Shown: positions 1-11,242 of the stretch, one piece after another
Layout of the letters: every line of letters begins with the position of its first letter
Position numbering within the stretch: the first letter of the stretch is position 1
Assembly (NCBI GenBank): GCA_905147135.1
Contig: LR990046.1
Span: forward strand, 11,376,501 to 11,440,500
Length of the DNA: 64,000 nucleotides
Direction of reading: 5' to 3'
From: Blastobasis lacticolella
Taxonomy: Eukaryota; Arthropoda; Insecta; Lepidoptera; Blastobasidae
The notes under the pieces: generated by a model
What the model saw: only the letters and a program-made list of their open reading frames with translations
Database searches by the model: none
Told to the model about the DNA's origin: nothing
Position numbers and translations under genes: made by a program

Positions 1-45
1 CATGGTTAAGGTGGACCCCGAGACCTCCCCCCCGGGCCTAGAGCA
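1..45 (+). repeat. Repeat-B fragment at the window edge
   Basis: CATGGTTAAGGTGGACCCCG matches the CATGGTTAAGGCGGACCCCG stretch of repeat-B (compare 47838 on). The left part lies outside the window and the right part is lost. Confidence 0.55.
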
Positions 46-313
46 CTACATTAAAGCCAGGATTATGATGATAACCCTATATAACATCAAGATAACTCAT
101 ATTAAGCTAATATGTAGAAGGTTTCTTTTCTTTTCTCATTTTACCTTTGATATTATTATCACAGTTCCGTTATCAATATATTGTAGTACGTCTTAAAATA
201 TCTACTCATTAGAACTAAGGTAGTAGCTGACAGAACTAATCTATATTATCCATATTACGTACCTATACAAGCTTTTAACGCGAGTTGTCTATGATAAATC
301 AGAGTATTTGTCA

Positions 314-412
314 AGACTAATCAAACGAGCCCAAACTCGATGGGTTTACCATGCGTAGTTTAGGAGTTCCAATGACCACCTTCCGTCTCCATAATCAGAA
401 TGGTATCATAAC
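314..412 (+). repeat. Dispersed repeat, copy 1 (AAACGAGCCCAAACTCG)
   Basis: TCAAGACTAATCAAACGAGC, TTTAGGAGTTCCAATGACCA and CCTTCCGTCTCCATAATCAG match 42012-42115. Confidence 0.65.
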
Positions 413-1339
413 ATTTGTCACCGAACTTACACGAGTGTGCAAAATTTCAGCTCCATCGGAAACCGGGAAATGGGTCAAATTTTACTTGCAACAATTTATT
501 ACGAACAGACATGGGGACATATGAAACTAAATAAAGCTTGTATAAGTAAAAATAAGCAATGCATAAGAGTATAGGGCAATGGTATGAGAAACTGTGGTCC
601 ATTAAGATTTGTCTGAAGTTTCTTTTGAAAGTTTATTTTTTAAATCCCGGTTTAGTGTGTTTCGGCTCTCTTTCTTTCAGTTTACTGTTTATAGCAATTT
701 GTAACAAGCTCTCTGTGAAAGAAACCAATACTTTTGAAAATTACCTATACCCTATAGGTATAGTTTTCTAATACGACTCTTATGAAAGCCGTACTGCCGT
801 ACCGTTGAATCTTTGAGCTATTAGCCCCAAATGTTAAAGCTTAAATTAATCTATAGCATTTACATAACTTAAGCAACTTAACAAAATATAGTTACAGAGT
901 TTAACTGTCTTGATTTACTCCAAAATTTAGTTGCCATAACGCTGTGCTAACCAGCGCCGCTATTGGTTAATTAGAAAAGCGTAGTACCTATCTGTGGAAA
1001 ACTGGAGTGATTTTCTTATTTTATGGCAATTAGAACGTACTCGCTTCGTTATGGTGGTATTACCGTATGATAGCTGATACACGATGTCTTTAACATAAAC
1101 ATGATTCACTGTACCTAGTGTGTAAAGAAAAGAAGTAAAAATCAAAAACTTACTTTTCACAAAACGGGAATCCAGTCTCCAGTGCAATGCAAACAGTATT
1201 TATCGTAATATCACACAGTAGTTTAAAGGTTACACAAGGCAATATAAAAACACTTCACTCGATGTACGCATATACGCATGTAAAGGTAAAAAGTAGCGAA
1301 AATAATTTTTTGTCAGTATCCTCATAAATCTATTATCAC

Positions 1340-2050
1340 AGGTATTGGCGCGTCGCTATAAGGTTGTATCGATTCGTTCTGTCGCGGGGTCGCGAGGCGC
1401 TGACATCGGCCCGCGGGGCGGTTTGTTACGCGGCAATTTTTTCTGACACCGTTGAGAGGCTGCGCGGCGTGTGTCCACCGGCCCCGGTGAGGCTCTCAGC
1501 ATGACTGCGGGCTCCCGCGTCGCCGCCCCTCGGCGCACCCGACATACTGCTTCTTACTAAATAATTTGTAAGCGGCGCGCTCGAGGCGCGAACGCAGCCC
1601 TGCCGCGGCGGAAAGGGCGGGACGCTATAAACTTTTTCACCCAATCGTATCAGTTCTATCGACAACTCTGCCGCTAAACCGTCTCCCTTACACGTACTGC
1701 TGTCGTACCGCAAGACAGAGACAGTGCGCGCGACTAAGTAAAAATGATAGTTTCAAGAAGAAAACTTCTTTGTGTTGGTGCCGTAATGCGTTCGCTTTAT
1801 CAGATTTACGTGAAAGCTCGCTGTTAGCTGCGTGCTGCGTTCTTTTCTGGCGCGGCGGCGGGGTCGGAAGCTAAAGAGGGACGGGAGATGTAGGGAAATG
1901 TTCGCGCTAATGTATTTTCCTGCGGGAAGGAAAACATATGTCGTTGCTTTTAATTTAATACGCGTCATGCTGCGACCGCGTGTAGCGCGTAGCGAGCGCA
2001 CTATACGCACCCGCGTACGGTCGCGGTGTGGCGCTCGTAATATCGCCTGA
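1340..2050. promoter_or_regulatory. CpG-rich island, possible promoter or 5' exon region
   Basis: Two blocks (1345-1700 and 1830-2040) are dense in CG dinucleotides against AT-rich flanks, with repeats of GCGCG and ACCCGCG. Overlapping open frames on both strands are expected from GC richness and none shows a domain. No CDS or splice site could be fixed. Confidence 0.25.
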
Positions 2051-3754
2051 TATGAGGATGTTGTGTATGTTATTGGTAAAATAATAAAGGGGTAACCGGA
2101 TACCGGCTTGCGTAAGTTAGGTCTGTGAGCGGAATATGATAATGAAAACCAAGTTTTAGTATTTAATTTAGGTATTTTTCTTACAGATAAATATTCAACA
2201 ACAAAACTTTTCAGTTAGTAAGTACAAGAAAGTTTCATTCTATTCATCATCTCCACATTTTTCTTAAAATTATTATTTTGTTATTCTACTTAGGCGACTG
2301 CGTTGATGTCTTTTGTATGGCAAATTAAACAGTGCTATAAACATAACCAGTGAATGATTTACAAATTTAAAAAAAATCATTGCAGTCCTAATTTGAGCCA
2401 CTTCCCGGTGTTCAATTGAGCTGAAACTTAGTACACCTATGTAATTTGGATGACAATGCATATGGTTCCATGGAGCTGGTTTGATGGAGTCGGAAGGTTC
2501 TTTAGAATGGTCTTAATAAGTACTATACCCCTAGGTGATATTCAAGGTCTGATGATGATGACGGAAGGTGGACTTACGAACTACTGAACGCGACCCCCAT
2601 CGAACCCCATCGTATTTGGACTCTTTGTAATGGTATTGATGACTACTATATCGCGTGATTTCCTTTGAGAACAAATTACATAGTATTTTATTTCCCGTAC
2701 AAAAGACATCAACGCGGTTGTTGCACTCTGAAACAAGTGTTACGGAAAAATTTAAATGCATATTTAACGTTAATATGCTGAAATAATCTAATCAAACAAA
2801 ACATTATTTTTACAATTAAATTTTATCCATTTTTTAATTAACAAATTAGGGAATAAGTTAATCTTTTTCGTAGTAAATCCAATTATTTTTATTTCCAAAG
2901 ATATGGAGATCAGTGCGTGTATACCTATACAGAAATGATTACGATTACCTATACGCTATTAATAACTTCTTTACCAGTTTATGAAAAAAGCACAATAGAA
3001 TAATAAATATTACCTACTAAGGTATAAGATTGAATTAAAGATTAAAAATGTAAACAAATGGGTTGCCACTATAAAAAAACTTACCCAAATGGTGGATTAT
3101 TTAAAATCATTGAAATATTGATTAAAATTATTACATTAAGAATGAAATAAAGTCATATGAATATTTAAAAATATTTTACTAAATTAAATAGTGAACAATG
3201 TTTTTTTGTTTCGTATTTGTGCTGCTTCAATAAAATATGGGTAGTTTTCATTTATGCCACTGGTAATGGTGAGAAATTCTAAACATTTGGTTCGTTGTTA
3301 CGGTACCTTATTACAAAAGCTCGGAAAGTGAGGGATTGACCGATGGTGAGAGTTATATACTGATATATTTTCTCAAATAATAATACATAATTACATTAAA
3401 ATACAAGATTCAAAATGGCGGCCACTTCTTTCTAACTAGTATTCTAGGACTAATTGTTTCTGAGTTACTTATTACGTTTTAAATAAATGGGGGTAAATCG
3501 ATTTGTTTTGTTTTCGAAAGTTTGCCAGTCATTGTAAAGCAAACTGAAAACTGTATAACCATTTGCTAAATAAATACATTCGATAAAAAAGGTTTTATAA
3601 CCCTGGATGGTCTCTATGACATTGACAGTTGTGTCTTTACATTTTTTATCTTTAATTTCATCTTTATAGAGTGAAAATAGTGTAAATACGTAGAACTTAA
3701 ATTTTTTACATTGCTGTCAATTTCCAGCGTTGGTGGCCACTAGGCTAGCGGGTC

Positions 3755-3905
3755 AGCGTGAGGGAAAACATGAGGAAACCTGCACATTCCGGAAACTGAA
3801 TGTGTAATCGTAGTCCTCTGTTAACAGGGTCATGTAGATCAGATGACAGTCGCTCTACTATAATTATCTTAAGCCAAATCATGGATCATGGTCAAGCGTA
3901 CGCAT
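3755..3905 (+). repeat. Repeat-B copy
   Basis: AAAACATGAGGAAACCTGCA, ACTGAATGTGTAATCG, AGGGTCATGTAGATCAGATG, ACAGTCGCTCTACTATAATT follow the repeat-B order. The 3' GATGATGAT tail is not preserved. Confidence 0.6.
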
Positions 3906-5267
3906 ATCCCGATACGAGGAAAGGCGCTAAGAGTGTTAAGTTAAGTTCATGTCTATATACTTAGCTCTAATGACTTAAATCAAACTCCGTTAGATTGATT
4001 TTACTTATTGTTTATAGATGTATGTAAGTATTCTTGGCATGGCCTTGACTATGATCCAGAATTTGTCAGATCAGGTAATTATAGTTGTTAGCAAATGTAA
4101 GTACCAGTAGTTTTTTAGATTCGACATTTTTATCGATAATTAGCAAAAGCATCACATCCACTCAACAGCAAGCAGACATGATAAATCGACTTTCATATTC
4201 TTATTATGACTATTTTGCTTTAATGGAGCAGTGAAAAAGCTGTGCAGACAATTTATATCGCTAGTAAAATAGCAAGTATTTTAATTGAGACTCTGATTAT
4301 GCCGTGAAGCTTTGGACAGTTGCTAATTAGTGACTAATCAAATGGCATGTGAGGTGCACGCCCCCATTCACAGTAGTTGAGGCAGAAGGGGGGCAGAGGA
4401 GGGAAGAGGGGGGCACATTCCCGTTCAAAACATTTGATTTGATACAGTTTTTATTAGCAGTCCAAACGCTAATTAACATTCTAGACGAGTACAGCCGCAA
4501 CGGGTTGCTCGCCATTCTCGTAGATTTGAGTTGGAATGTTTTTACTAATAGGCTCTTCTACATGATATAGGAACTAAGTGGTAGTAAGAAGTAAACTAAA
4601 CAAGAAATGGCTTGTAATTATAATCCAATAAAAAACCATCTCCATCCCGCCTGCTATGAGAGTGAGATTCGGCAAAATACAAATTGGATGGTTTTATATT
4701 GCAAAATGGCAAATATGAATTCAGTTAGAATAAGAAAATATTTACAAAAAGAAAATAAACACTTTCTTTCAAATTCAATCATTTCAGCGACAAATAAACT
4801 AAAAACATATTTTTACTACAATAGGTTTAATGAACGTCAAATAACTTTTAATTTTAGCAAGGGTCGTGCGACGGGTGGTTTTGGTGTCTCCTATTGGGCA
4901 GGCAACGTCCGTCGTACGACCTGATCGCAAGACGTTGCTAATTAGGACAACGCCTAATACTTTCAAAGCGAGACGAAAGACAAAGAGACGTCCACTCTTC
5001 ACTCAGGTGGCCAGCTTTCTGGTCACCTGTGGCGTCTACTACCAACCACACAAGAATCCCATGTGAAAATTAATGACCACGACCTCGAATCAACAGCCCC
5101 GCGAGTGAGAATACAAATACGGCTTTTGTAAATGTAGATATCTAATACTTAGGCACACAAACATCATCATACATACCTATTGTTTTTTATAAATTTCTAA
5201 GATATAGCGCATTAACTTTTAAGGTGAAACTCAAACTTTGAAACTGTGAAAATATTTGCTGTAGGTA

Positions 5268-5398
5268 CCTACAGTAAAGATACCTCTTTAATTTCATTTT
5301 CATGATGGTTGCTGAAGGTAACCGGCACCCGACCTACAGTAAAGATACCTCTTTAATTTCATTTTCATGATGGTTGCTGAAGGTAACCGGCACCCGAC
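5268..5398 (+). repeat. Exact 65-bp tandem duplication
   Basis: The unit from CCTACAGTAAAGATACCTCT to GGTAACCGGCACCCGA occurs at 5268-5332 and again at 5333-5397 without a mismatch that I can find. Perfect identity means either a very recent duplication or an assembly error. Confidence 0.9.
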
Positions 5399-6034
5399 TT
5401 TGAATTACCGAAACAGGAGCCCCCCGCGTAATGGCTGTACTGATACTGAGCTAATTACCCAATTAAGTCAGCATTCCAGGCCTGGCGGGTAATAATTTCG
5501 TAAAAACGCGCATTCCGCACTCACGCGCTTGCGGTGAGGGTGGAATTTGGAATTTATACAGGGCATTTTTTGTTGGAATTTATTAATGGTAGGTAATGTA
5601 ATCGGGACAACAGTACCTAAGCTTTAAGGTATTTGGAAACTTGTAACACATTTGTGTTAAGCGTGAAATACTCCTTTATACCCGGATTGACACTTTCGTG
5701 AAACATCGACATTTGTAAGGAGAGAAAATACTGTAAACCTATTGTCAGACTAAAAAGCCTCATCAATGTAAAAATAGGCTTAAGTTCATTCTCCATCAAA
5801 TCAGAATTTCTTTATCAGTTCTCCTGTATATATATTTTTTCTCTATGCATCGGTTAGATACTGTTTTTCCACTTGTAACTTACATTTAACAAGTAAACAT
5901 ATTTTATGCTACAATTGGAGAAAAAAATAGTACCAGTTAAAGAGATTTAGTTTTACGATGGATAATGAAATGGAATTTTTTCTCACGTTGCATTTATAAA
6001 GCGTGAACCTTAAGTCACTTTACTGTATGCGCAA

Positions 6035-6115
6035 TGCACTGTGGCGAGGGCGGGGGCGGCGGCGGCACGCCATTGGCCGGCGGGCGGGGGGCGGGGGGCG
6101 GTCGAAGTGCGTGAG
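6035..6115. promoter_or_regulatory. GC-box and CCAAT cluster
   Basis: GGGCGGGGGCGGCGGCGG, then CCATTGG (CCAAT in reverse), then GGGCGGGGGGCGGGGGGCGG within 80 nt of otherwise AT-rich DNA. Sp1/KLF-type boxes with CCAAT are promoter-like. There is no TATA box or adjoining coding exon on either strand. Confidence 0.25.
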
Positions 6116-7544
6116 CGCAAGTTATTTTTATCGCCAAAGCTTTTTAGAGACCACAATAAAATAATTCAGGACAGCAAATGATTGCGCCTAAGACAGTTGG
6201 ATTGCGCATTAATTTGGTTTCTTTTCAAGGAAAGTACTCGTATAATAAAATATAATGGAAGCATTTAATAAGTGTTGACCTTGTAGAGTTATGTCCTCGA
6301 AGCGGTAGGCAGGCTTAGCTGAAGAGAAAAGTCAAATTTAGAGCTTAGGATAAGTGGGCTGACTTTCAGTGTCTATCAGCACCGTACATGAGGAATAACT
6401 GACTAAAATATAGCTACTAAACTAACAGCAATGGTTTATAAGTCTGCAAAAGATACGCAGAGTAACCATGAGCGAATTTTAATTTTGAGTTAACTGGATT
6501 TTAGCAGTCCTTTCCGAGGTTAGGCAGAGTCATGGAGTTAGATTGAAATTATGCGACCATGATCTTCAAACTTTCTGGAACTTGGAGACATTCTTGAGGA
6601 ACTGGAAGAAAACTTAGCGACCATGCGCTTTAAAAGTCGGCGTAGATAGTACTTAGTAATATATTGAGAAACTTAGATATAATGAATTACTGCAGAGATA
6701 AACTTCTTGATTACACTTTGGAGGTCCCGGTGCGTCTGACCAACTACTCCGACGCCATGGTAAGAGGAAACGAGGATGAGGATTGTTAAAATTTCGACTT
6801 TAATGCTAAATGCTACATGCTCGATACTTCTAGATTTCTAGAAATCTTCTTTCACTCCAGCACGTTTCCTATGACCTAGGTACGACACTATACTTTAATT
6901 TGTCTTTCATTCATATGTGCTTTCATATCTCCTAACGTTCTTATTTCTAATTCAAATTATTCTAGCATTTATTATTTCGGTTCCAAATGTTTATCTTGGA
7001 ACGATGGAAATTCTGACTAGCTAAAATTGAAAGTCAGAATTTTCTAAAATTAGCTAACATAGAAATTCTGAATGAACAAGCATATAAATAATATGCAACA
7101 ATGTCTACATAATCTACATTTAAAACCAGAGAAGCAGTACACTCCACATTCAAATCGCCCACCTATTAATCTGAACACATGTTTTAATCCCATCAAATGC
7201 AACAAAATAACCGTTACAAATTGAATAAAAAAATAAGAACAGTGCGTTATTTGTCTGTGTTTTCGGCAGTTATGCTGGGCACGAATTAGGGCTGACAATG
7301 CCTCCGCGGGAAGCCTGCGAGGGTCGCGGCTCGCGAACAGATGGCGCGTCGAGCGTTTGAACAAACCTAGCTAGCTTTATTAGAAAATTGAGTGTAATCC
7401 GCAATTAAATACGAAAAGTGCTTTGTTTGCCGCCTAAGGATCAACAGTTGGACTGGTTTGCAATTTTGGCGGATTAATCTTTTAAAATTAAAGCTTTCCA
7501 TCAGGTGAGCTGAGCTCGTTTGTCACTGAGTAAAGCGTACATTA

Positions 7545-7828
7545 CAGTATTGGCCGTGTGGTGTCCGGCAAAACTAGCACCAAGCCCTTACACTAATGGG
7601 TGTCGTCATAGCCTCCTTCAAATGAAGGAGGTACAAGGCGACTAATGTTTTCGAGGCAAAAGATCTCCGTAGTCTGTAAAATGGGCAGCAACATTTTCCA
7701 TTGTTATGTTTAAACACTGCGATCTCCAACCGGCCTGCCAAGCGTGGAGATTATGGCAATAACCTCCCCTTTCGTGGGAGAGGCCTTAAGTCCTACAGTG
7801 GACTGTTACGGGCTATGATGATGATAAT
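7545..7828 (+). mobile_element. SINE-A copy 1, with target-site duplication
   Basis: The family begins near GGCCGTGTGGTGTCCGGCA, contains GGGTGTCGTACAAGGCGAC, GCGATCTCCAACC, GTGGAGATTATGGCAATAAC and CTGCAGTGGACTGTTACGGG, and ends in GATGATGAT. In this copy AGCGTACATTA is repeated exactly at 7534-7544 and 7829-7839. It has a 26-nt palindromic insertion after GTGTCGT (7609-7634). Pol III origin is likely from size and structure, but the B box is not clear. Confidence 0.75.
7609..7634. repeat. Short palindrome inserted in SINE-A copy 1
   Basis: Other SINE-A copies read GTGTCGTACAAGGCGAC without a break. Here CATAGCCTCCTTCAAATGAAGGAGGT interrupts after GTCGT. The stem is 9 bp with an AA loop. 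Confidence 0.7.
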
Positions 7829-8290
7829 AGCGTACATTAGTATAATCAAAATACTACGTTCTCGTCCACGGATTGTCTACCTAGAAATTATTTGGCAATT
7901 GAAGCATGCATACAAACACCCAGATGCAGAACAAGAACTCGAAATGTTCCTTTCACTTCATCCATGCATTGCAGCGCAGCGGTGCTTGGATCGTCAAAGA
8001 TAATAATTTATCAATACTTATGAATATTAGTAATATTAAATATCGTACTGGTAAATGAGTGACAACTACATGATCCATTTTATAGTTAGTTTAATCGTCT
8101 AAACTTCGATCGACTACTAAAAGCAGAAATCGAAGCGTCTGAAGCATACAACTCTTATAAGATAAATGCGCTCGTTGATGTCTTTTACATGCGACATTAA
8201 AATATATTTACAGCGAGACATATACCATTTCAAGCTTAAAAAAATGCTCCACTAACAATAGAAGTTTGTATGAGTCCCTCCAATAAAAAG

Positions 8291-8315
8291 GAGTATGGAG
8301 TAAATCTCCATACTC
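8291..8315. repeat. 10-bp hairpin, 5-nt loop
   Basis: GAGTATGGAG, TAAAT, CTCCATACTC. It is flanked by AT-rich unique DNA with no T-run, so it is not a terminator. Confidence 0.6.
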
Positions 8316-8581
8316 CATACGAATTGTAGTATTATTCACAATCGTAAAAGCTGCAACTAATTCTACGGTCTATGCTCTGATTTACAATTTAAATTAGTAA
8401 GATGACAGACTCCTATTTTTAGTAATAGCTCGCAGGAGTAGTAATCACTAATAACCGTCACTTTTAATTCTGGTTTTAACTGATTCAAATTATTAATGGG
8501 CATTTAAACCCATTTGTAGCCGGTTAAAGAGCCGCGAGTAGAGTTGAAGCGATTCTAGATACGTGCGGGATATGATTTTTG

Positions 8582-8733
8582 AATCGCTCGCCTCGATTTA
8601 ATATTTTTAACATTGGCAACACCGAAACAGTACGATTAAAAAATAGGAAAAAATAAGCATCATACACCAAAATATCGAATTTTTCCATGCCGTAAATTAA
8701 AATTGCAAAGCGTTGGAATCGAGGCGAGCGATT
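8582..8733. mobile_element. 152-bp foldback element with 16-bp perfect arms
   Basis: AATCGCTCGCCTCGAT at 8582-8597 is exactly inverted at 8718-8733. A diverged right half (AAAATATCGAATTTTTTACG to CCGAGGCGACCGATT) is found at 24755-24825. There is no coding capacity. Confidence 0.65.
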
Positions 8734-8807
8734 TAACAATCGTAACTCAGAATCTGTGCTAAATCTAAAACAGACAATTCAAAATTTGTTATTGTTAACA
8801 ATTTGAA

Positions 8808-9161
8808 ATGTATCGAAATATGCAGCACTTATTAGATAGTAGATATATGTTGCATTTTCTGACTATCAACGTAGATAGTTTTCCTCCTCTCATCAATAAC
8901 AAAGCAACCAACACCCAACGAACAGACGAACTCATCGCTCCACCAATTGAAAGCACCAATTTAAAACCTTTATCCTTTCGAATTGAAATAGTTTTTTTCT
9001 CACATGTGCACCTCGACAGGTACCTCTACATTTCAGATACAGAGTGTGGTGAGCACAAATACGTCACAGCATCGAAATGTTTCCGAATCAAATTATTCGG
9101 GTGGTTGAAAAAAAAAAGCTTGGATCGATTTGATTGTGTCGGCGGCTCACAGGCTCCGTGA
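8808..9161 (+). CDS. Hypothetical ORF, 117 aa
   Basis: The longest ATG-initiated plus-strand frame in the left half of the window: MYRNMQHLLDSRYMLHFLTI ... VTASKCFRIKLFGWLKKKSL. No domain or repeat is recognised. It is followed by a GC-rich stretch with AATGGCGGCGGCGACCGC at 9164. A frame of this length can arise by chance in 64 kb. Confidence 0.12.
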   Translation: MYRNMQHLLDSRYMLHFLTINVDSFPPLINNKATNTQRTDELIAPPIESTNLKPLSFRIEIVFFSHVHLDRYLYISDTECGEHKYVTASKCFRIKLFGWLKKKSLDRFDCVGGSQAP

Positions 9162-9384
9162 CAATGGCGGCGGCGACCGCTCCAAACGGAATTAATTACA
9201 CGTACAGTTACACTCGTTGGAAAGGGCAAAAGGCTAACGGAGGTACTTACCCTCACCTGGCGCTGGCATCGCGAAGTTATTTTTTATGAGAAGCGACAGG
9301 CAAAAGAGGCACCTGATGGAAGATGGTCACAGCCACTTATGGATATCAGCAACGGTAAGGACGTCAATGCGTTACTCACCTAAT

Positions 9385-9556
9385 GGAGACCACGTAGCGG
9401 AAGACGCACCGTGGGTAGGCCTCCCACTAGATGGACCGTAAAGATCGCAGGGACCAGCTGGATGCGGAAGGCACAAGACCGGCCTTTGTGGAGATCTCTG
9501 GGGGAGGCCTATGCCCAGCAGTGGACGCCTTCCGGTTGATATGATGACGTATGCGG
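9385..9556 (+). pseudogene. RTE-type LINE 3' end
   Basis: The plus strand reads GRRTVGRPPTRWTVKIAGTS, WMRKAQDRPLWRSLGEAYAQ, QWTPSG then stop, followed by a TATGATGACG tail. It is the same family as the copies at 44803, 49645 and 53089, truncated at the 5' end. The frame is intact over this short stretch, so it may be fairly young. Confidence 0.75.
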
Positions 9557-9878
9557 CAGAGTATGTTATAGCTATACCCATTTTTGTTAATTGAAACCTG
9601 AATGAAACGTGCATGATTCGTAAAAAGGATATTAGGCCCTTCGCTACCGCGTTACATCAGGCATGCTGTGTGCTTATTTGTCACCAATTTGTTATTTTAT
9701 TTCTGTTAAGCAAAACAAGAAAGTATCTAAATAGCTAAATACTTTATGACCCATGCAGATCAGTGAAGAAGGCTTACGTCCAACAGGTTGCAGTTGTGGT
9801 AATTGCGCCGACTACGTGATCAATCACAAAGGTCAGGATTCTTGGTCTTGGCAGACTTTTAAAATTGGATTTATATTG

Positions 9879-10044
9879 AATTAAATCACTTTTTGTACAC
9901 TAGTTCAACTTTATAATACAATTTTATTAAATTATTATTTCTCGGTACCTACATATAGCTTGTAAACAAAATATAAAATAATTGCCTGAAGATGAGTAAT
10001 TCGATAAAGTAAAGTGGAACTAGTGTACAAAAAGTGATTTAATT
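9879..10044. mobile_element. 166-bp element with perfect 28-bp inverted ends
   Basis: The 28-bp sequence AATTAAATCACTTTTTGTAC...GTTC at 9879-9906 is exactly inverted at 10017-10044. The interior is AT-rich and includes ATTGCCTGAAGATGAGTAAT. A second copy with only the right arm lies at 22345-22470, and similarity continues beyond the arm into CATAATAATGGAGTTCCATC, so the palindrome is part of a larger repeat. Confidence 0.8.
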
Positions 10045-10631
10045 CATAATAATGGAGTTCCATCTTGAAGTGACAACACAAAGTGTTAAATATTGGATTT
10101 ATATTATTTGCACTGTGGTTATAGATTCATCAAACATTGTTTACATATGCTTACACAAATATCACTGGTCATAGGTATTTTCATAGGACTCTTCCTGTAT
10201 CGTAAATACCCATGGGAAAAAAAACTAGGGACTCATACAAATGTAGAGCTTTTGTCTCACCACCTTATATCTAGAACTATTAAAAATTGCTGTGAACAAA
10301 TTGCAATTAATTTTTATGTACAGATTTAAATGGTTACTTCAGACTTTTTGTTCTTATCGGTGGGTTACAAGATATAATTTCATGCTTGTAGGAACCAAGA
10401 AAGCTCCCGTGGCGATCTTGAGAAAGCGTACGGAGGGAGCTGATCAACCGTATGTACATGCTAAGCGATAATAATTTAATACGAATCTCTCGTTGCACAC
10501 AAAAACTGGAAGATGTGTTGGGAAGATTTGTAAGGGTAATGTTTTACACATGAAACTATACAATGATAAATAAGTATATTGTTTACTAGCTTACATGTTT
10601 GGTATGTCTAATATTAAGCAACACTGTGGTG

Positions 10632-10836
10632 TTTGGAGCGAAAACATCGTGATGAAACATGTACATTTAGGCGACTGAATGTGTAACCAAGACTCAATCT
10701 GGTAGTTTCCCCAGGGCCATGGACGTCAGATGGCAGTTCCACCATTGGAATTACCTGATCTGCCAAATCATGGACCTCGGGCCCTCGTGCGCGATAGCAC
10801 AACCGGGACTTTAACGCCAAAGTGATGATGATTTTT
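10632..10836 (+). repeat. Repeat-B copy, near full length
   Basis: GAAAACATCGTGATGAAACA, GGCGACTGAATGTGTAACCA, GGACGTCAGATGGCAG, AATTACCTGATCTGCCAAAT, CCTCGTGCGCGATAGCACAA, CCGGGACTTTAACGCCAAAG and a TGATGATGAT tail give the whole family order. A 3' fragment of another copy lies at 11202-11242. Confidence 0.7.
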
Positions 10837-11201
10837 ATGACTGTGGTCTGGTGACGCCCTGTTATCAAAAAAGGAGCTTTTTACTTTGGATTTGAAATCT
10901 CCAAGGTTGTATTTATCAAAAGACTGAGTTCGGTTAGCACAAGTTCTGTGCGAGAAGTCTTTGTAATATCCACTGTAAAACAGTGTCATTTCGCCGAGGT
11001 TCTCTCTTCGTTTGGTGGTGGAATGAAAATGGGGGTGTTATAGAATGGGCAGTTCTATTGCAGTGTTCGAAATGTATCCGGTAACAAATATATAGACACA
11101 TACATATATACGCTCAAAAACATAACTCTCCTTCAATTGCAGTCAGGTAAAACAGTTTAGATAAAAAAAGCCTGATTTCTGAAATGTTCATTAGTTATAA
11201 A

Positions 11202-11242
11202 ACCTGCACATTCAGTCGCCTGAACGTGTAACCATGATCCAA
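11202..11242 (+). repeat. Short repeat-B 5' fragment
   Basis: AACCTGCACATTCAGTCGCC then TGAACGTGTAACCATGATCC is the best-preserved example of this part of repeat-B in the window. Confidence 0.6.

Larger units (their letters stand above)
46..3720. other. AT-rich noncoding DNA with one CpG-rich island
   Basis: Apart from the dispersed repeat at 314-412 and the island at 1340-2050, no gene or repeat is recognised. 2540-2640 (ATTCAAGGTCTGATGATGATG, ACGGAAGGTGGACTTACGAA) may be a decayed GAT-tailed repeat. 2760-3720 is plain AT-rich sequence. Confidence 0.6.
3930..7533. other. AT-rich noncoding DNA
   Basis: Holds an imperfect hairpin at 4862-4921 (GGTCGTGCGACGG with one-mismatch complement, 34-nt loop), the 65-bp duplication, a CpG patch at 5485-5545 and the GC boxes at 6035. 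No gene is supported. Confidence 0.55.

Noticed and set aside
1356..1713. Two overlapping minus-strand frames in the CpG-rich island
   Set aside because: No domain, no splice context, and GC richness alone explains the lack of stops.
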